Source: Chara braunii (Eukaryota > Streptophyta > Charophyceae > Charales > Characeae). Taken from it: 21,156 nt of DNA. Every line of letters starts with the position of its first letter. Position 1 is the first letter of the stretch. The notes under the pieces were generated by a model. It searched no databases. It saw only the letters and a program-made list of their open reading frames with translations, and was not told the DNA's origin. The DNA is taken from the NCBI GenBank assembly GCA_003427395.1, contig BFEA01000008.1, positions 221,242 through 242,397 on the forward strand, written 5' to 3'. The translations under genes were made by a program, and so were the position numbers. Positions 16,960-21,156 of the stretch are shown piece by piece.

Positions 16960-19237
16960 TGTAACGCGCCAACTTCCGGACCTGCGCTATCTTCCCCCCC
17001 GCCCTTTTTCTCTGTCTTTTTGTCGAATTTTGGGTGACCATCCGACGAGGCCTCTTTTTGTATTTTTATGAATGTAATATGTGAGACCCTCGGATCAATT
17101 TTTGAAATTTTTTCCTTTTTTTCGCAAATTGGGAATTACATGGGCGCGCGCTAGGAATTTGGGTCGACGGTGAGGAATTTCGAAATAAGCGGGATCTGAC
17201 GCGTCCTTTATTGTGCGTGAATGTTCTCTACTTCGGCTTGGAAAGCTCTAGGAATTTTCGCAGAAATCTGAATGGGCATAGGACTTTCCCATGTGCCTGC
17301 TTTGCGGCACGAATATGGTATTTTTCAATTTGAATTAGCGGTAACTGTTTCGGTGCCCTTTTTGCCTTTGCAACGACGCCATGCATGTGAGCCTCCCCTC
17401 CCTGCTTCCCCCGCTGCCCTCGACACTCCGTTCCTTGCGCTCACGCTCCTCCTCTCTCTCTAACCGTTTTCCATCTCCCCATCGCCTTGCGCCCCTTTTC
17501 TCTCCTTCTTGATCGTCCGAATCTTGTACCGTTTCGCGCTATTCTTCACGCTCTTCTTCTTCCCGCTCTGATGCCCCGTGCCGAAACACCCTGTCGACAC
17601 CCTATCACTCCTCTAGCCAAAGAGACACGCCGTGTAAGAGGGAAATTTCTAATACACGACGACTATGATTGGCTGCAGCTGGGATCCAAAGGATGGCCAT
17701 GGCTTTCGACGGGCAATCCCTGAGCCTTCTCCTGCTCCTCCCTGCCTCAGTCCTAACCCTTCCTAGCATCTATCCTTTCTTCCGCAACTACAAATTTCGC
17801 AAGCGTTAAAATCTCTTTCTCGACTAGTCAGCCCGCATATGGGAAGATGTGGCTAGATTGTATGAAGGAAGGCGCTAGTCGAAAACTCCCGACGAGCTGG
17901 TTGTGGTCTTGGCGCTCGGCATGTTGGATCGTCCGACGGACTGTGGGATCCAAGCGGGGCCGTGCAGAGGCTAAGTCAGCGGGGTGACGATCGCTATGGT
18001 GGATTGGCACGTGATGGCCGGGATCGTGAATGCAAGTGAGACGTTCGAGTCCGAAGTGAGTGAGTGCGTGGCCCGGGGCCATGGTGGAATTTTATAACAG
18101 AAGTGCTTTCTTTCCTTTCGGCTGTAAAATTTGTATCTTTGAATGTGAGTTTTGATCGCCTGACTTTTAAGTCGGGACATCTCTGGGCAAGATCGCTTGA
18201 CATTCTGTGGTTGCTTTCTACTCGTTTCTCCCCCACCTGGTCTGCGTCCATACTCTCCTTCCTCCAATCACGACATGTCATAATGGATGAATTATGCTAA
18301 CTTCACTTCTCTCACTTCGGTATGTGCATGCGGTGAGCCATAATTAGAGATTTTGTTGTGGCATATTGAAGGGATGATTGGTTGAGCGAGTGAATGATCG
18401 GGTTGCCTGGATTGTCAGACGAACGATGTATGGTTAAGATATGTGCTTACCTTTGCTGCTATGTGGACTGACGGCCCCAACCCGACCGGGCGTCAACTTC
18501 TCGTGCCCCCGCCCTGCCCCTTCTCGTATAACGAGGATAGGATACGTGTATGCGAGTGGGACGTACGGGAAGCCCGCCAAGATCGGAGGGTGTGACTGCT
18601 TTCCTCTGGAAACTTGGTGCTCCGGATTCGTTGGTGCGGGTTTTGTTATCATCGATGCGCACTTTTCGCTATATTCGTTGTTATTGCCCTTTAACGAACT
18701 GATTGTCGTCCCGTGGGCGGCAGTAGAGCCTCATTGTCCTAACACTCAGTGCAGGATTGTCGTCGCCTCGAGTGTTATCAGGCCAAGGGATCCCACTATC
18801 GCACACGCAGCGAAGACGAACATAAAGAAAAGGGCACTCGGTTGAGGCCCTCCACGTCGGACTCGGAAGTTGTGTAACGAGCGCGGATGAGACCTCATCC
18901 GAAAACGGGACACCACGTGTGTACCCGCCCCCTTTCACGTGAAACGAAGAGCGACAGCTCGTTGGGTAGTCCAACGATATTTTTTGGATTGAATTTCTCA
19001 TCGCTGCGAGTCCCGCACGCGCCTTTTTTTCTCCCTTAAAACCCGCGCGGAGATGGACCTTCTTCTTACTACAGTCGGACCGACACGGGGGATTTCAGTT
19101 CCGTCTGTGTCCCCGCACTCAAATTTCCAAAAATCCTTGGTACACCCGATCATCGCTGCATTTCCTGGGCCCCTTCCGTGAACCACAATGCTCCGACTGG
19201 AAGGTAGCGCAGGGCATGAGGTTGAGCGTCACATATG
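16960..19237 (+). repeat. long tandem repeat, copy B (~2.3 kb)
   Basis: Copy B follows copy A in the same orientation, starting TGTAACGCGCCAACTTCC and ending GAGGTTGAGCGTCACATATG. It aligns with copy A throughout but lacks the second 240-bp unit, the MITE-like insertion and most of the tRNA-like 3' half. It is thus the better guide to the basic unit. Its last bases (GTTGAGCGTCACA) are an inverted match to the first bases of copy A (TGTGACGC.CCAAC), giving short terminal inverted repeats around the whole A+B block. Confidence 0.9.
17683..17690. other. empty target site of the MITE-like insertion
   Basis: GATCCAAA occurs once here, in GCTGGGATCCAAAGGATGGC, at the position where copy A carries the 508-bp element between two GATCCAAA copies. 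This gives a natural pre-insertion allele and fixes the element's boundaries. Confidence 0.85.
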
Positions 19238-19582
19238 GGGCTCAGTCACCAGGAGGGTAAGAGGGGGTGTGTGGGACTTAGGGGGGACAGGCCCCCGACA
19301 GTCCCAGTCGCCCTTGGGGTAAACAGTGTTTGGGGAGGGGGCGGGGTTTGGGGGGGCGGTTGTGATGGCAGAGGTGGGGGTGGGGAGGGGTGCGGGAATA
19401 AGATGACCACTGGTGGAGTTTTTGGAGGGATTGCAAAGTGTTGTCTTGGCCTTAGTGTCCACTGTTGGTTTGGTGGTGGCCACATCCACCAAGGTTGAGG
19501 TCAGTGTCCGTGAAGGCCAGCTTGCCATACGGGTCTAGCCAAGTTTGTGTAAATGTCTGTATCATTTCGTCCCTTTGTAGGT
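19238..19582. other. G-rich spacer between inverted repeat arms
   Basis: This stretch separates the end of copy B from the inverted partial copy. It is G-rich at 19258-19400 (runs such as GGGGAGGGGGCGGGG). Short open frames on either strand are compositional. It would be the loop if the arms paired. Confidence 0.5.
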
Positions 19583-20110
19583 TGTGACGCCCAACCTCAC
19601 GCCGACTTCCTGTTTCGAAGTGGGAGAGGGCCCAAAAGTGCGTGAAATGGGTGTGCCAAGGATTTTAGGAAAGGGGGGGTGGAGTCCCAGGTTGGAATTG
19701 GGATCTTCGGTGTCTAATTCCTAGGACAGAAACCTGAGTGGTTCAGCGAAGCACCAGGTTTTTCTGTTTGGCGATTCTCAGAGCCGGGCGGCTAGTTTTG
19801 TTGACCTTGTTGCCCAGGGCGGGTTCGGATTCGGTGTACGAAGGGAACACATATCCCTCTGATTCGAAACTTGTCGTTGGGGGGTCTCGCAGATCTCAGA
19901 ATCCGATGTAGACGGCCTCAGTTGGAGATTGTGTTCTTGGCGCTCAGCTTCGGAACGGGTTCGTCGGACAAACCTGCCGACCCGGTAGGTGTAATACTGC
20001 TGACACTCAGTGCACGACCTTCGGGAACAGTAGGGGGCTATCACATTCCAGGGGACGACCGTTAGATTGTGGTAGGGAAGAAGGAGATAAAAGGGAGGAT
20101 TCAATTGCGA
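19583..20110 (-). repeat. diverged, inverted partial copy (C) of the long repeat's 3' end
   Basis: Read on the minus strand, this segment follows the end of copy B: GGTCGTCCCCTGG (B: TTGTCGTCCCGTGG), CACTGAGTGTCAGCAG (B has CACTCAGTGCAGG nearby), TGAGGCCGTCTACATCGGA (B: TGAGGCCCTCCACGTCGGA), AAAATCCTTGGCACACCC (B: AAAATCCTTGGTACACCC) and GTGAGGTTGGGCGTCACA (B: ATGAGGTTGAGCGTCACA). It begins on the plus strand with TGTGACGCCCAAC. It is considerably more diverged than A is from B. The far limit near 20110 is approximate. Confidence 0.7.
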
Positions 20111-21156
20111 TGAATCCTGACTCCATGTAATACTGGTGGTTATGCGTGTCGGGGTAATTCGGGATTCGAGGGTTTTGTCCCATGGCCTGCTAAAAGTCCC
20201 ATTGCACACAGTCGATCGTTTTCAGTCTGGCAGGGAAATTCCGGAAGTCTTAGTTTCGATCGACGAGAGAGTTGCTCGTTTTCACAGAACCTTCAATACT
20301 CGCGATCTCTCAGGTAGTCGCGGTCGGTGATCCAAAATGGAATGCTGATGCCCATATCTCATGAGAAAGACTCAATTCATACATTTGTGCGTGCAAGGTG
20401 CAATCGGGTCGAAGATGGATCATGCAGACACGCGTATATGTGATGAATGCCTTTTCACAGTCATTCATATTTGTGTGTGCACAGGATCTGTCTCGGAACA
20501 GGCTGTAAGACTACCAGCTGTGCATGCATCGGTTTATTAAGGAAGACGACATCTACGGGCTTAATGAAAAAATAGACAGCCGATCAACGCGACATACACA
20601 AGAGCATACGTGCGCAAAAGGAAAGGAGAAGGAGCAATTTCCCATACATCGGCAGGACACCCAATCCATACATACCATAATCCCCTGACTCAGCGATCGA
20701 CAACATCCATACTTTCAAGGCAATCAAACAAACAATCGATTTTTGCAACCGTCATACATCCTCTGTCGAAAAGAAATTGACGAGGGAAAAAGAGATAATT
20801 CATACTTCAATCGAAGAAAAGAAAATCCGAGATTAACCAAAATCCAAATTATATAGAGGATGCGAAGAGAGAACACCACTTCAACATACCACTCTCTCTC
20901 TCTCTCCCAACGTTTCTCCGATGCGGGCAGTTCGTCACCTTGCACCTACCAGCAACCCGGAGTTGTCACCGCGCTTAGGCATGCAAGCCAGGTTCGCCCG
21001 TGTGCCACAGTCCCTTGCGACCACACGTCAACCCAACATACCCAGCACCAGCCCGTCGGATCCTGACTCCCTACTCACCCCTGTCTCTACTCGTTAGCCA
21101 ATCCTCTCGATCGCGCTAACTCCCAAGTGTAGATTAGAGAGCAGATTAGTCGTGCT
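20111..21156. other. 3' end of window, no gene recognised
   Basis: AT-rich and unremarkable. A CT-dinucleotide microsatellite is at 20892-20907. Short open frames (up to 73 codons) on both strands carry no recognisable motif. No tRNA, snRNA or repeat homologous to the rest of the window was seen. Confidence 0.45.

Overview
This is eukaryotic nuclear DNA. The evidence is a 7.4 kb low-complexity reading frame with eukaryote-style splice signals near its end, a U2 snRNA-like sequence, nested repeats and microsatellites, and no bacterial operon structure. The U2-like 5' end has the green-plant form as I recall it, and homopolymer-rich proteins of this kind are common in large, repeat-rich algal genomes. 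My best guess is a streptophyte alga of the Chara type, but this is an inference from style and not a species call.

Layout. Positions 1-1562 are upstream sequence with no recognisable gene. They hold a 47-bp tandem repeat and an assembly artefact: a complete Nextera mate-pair junction adapter (1386-1423) between two identical 131-bp copies of genomic sequence. Positions 1563-9005 form one open frame of 2,480 codons for a very large, mostly disordered protein rich in Gly, Ser, Pro, Gln and Ala, of unrecognised family. The last ~145 codons, beyond about 8567, run through pyrimidine-rich sequence and a 43-nt C run and are probably intron or UTR. A possible downstream exon lies at 9027-9197. A degenerate, 3'-truncated U2 snRNA copy with an A-rich tail is at 9402-9492.

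Positions 9.6-13.8 kb are gene-poor: G-rich and C-rich tracts, a possible inverted-repeat element (10133-10729), a 208-bp tandem duplication (11214-11626), a 26-bp minisatellite (12499-12576) and one doubtful 196-codon frame (13357-13947). Positions 13872-19237 hold two tandem copies (A and B) of a repeat of about 2.3 kb. Copy A is longer because it carries a 240-bp internal tandem duplication and a 508-bp MITE-like insertion. Copy B preserves the empty site of that insertion. A tRNA-like sequence closes copy A. At 19583-20110 a third, diverged, partial copy lies in inverted orientation, so that copy B's end and this copy face each other across a G-rich spacer. The last kilobase shows nothing I can identify.

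No set of cooperating genes is visible. The window reads as one large gene for a disordered protein followed by repeat-derived DNA. The best-supported observations are the assembly artefact, the insertion with its empty site, the inverted repeat arrangement and the broken U2 copy.
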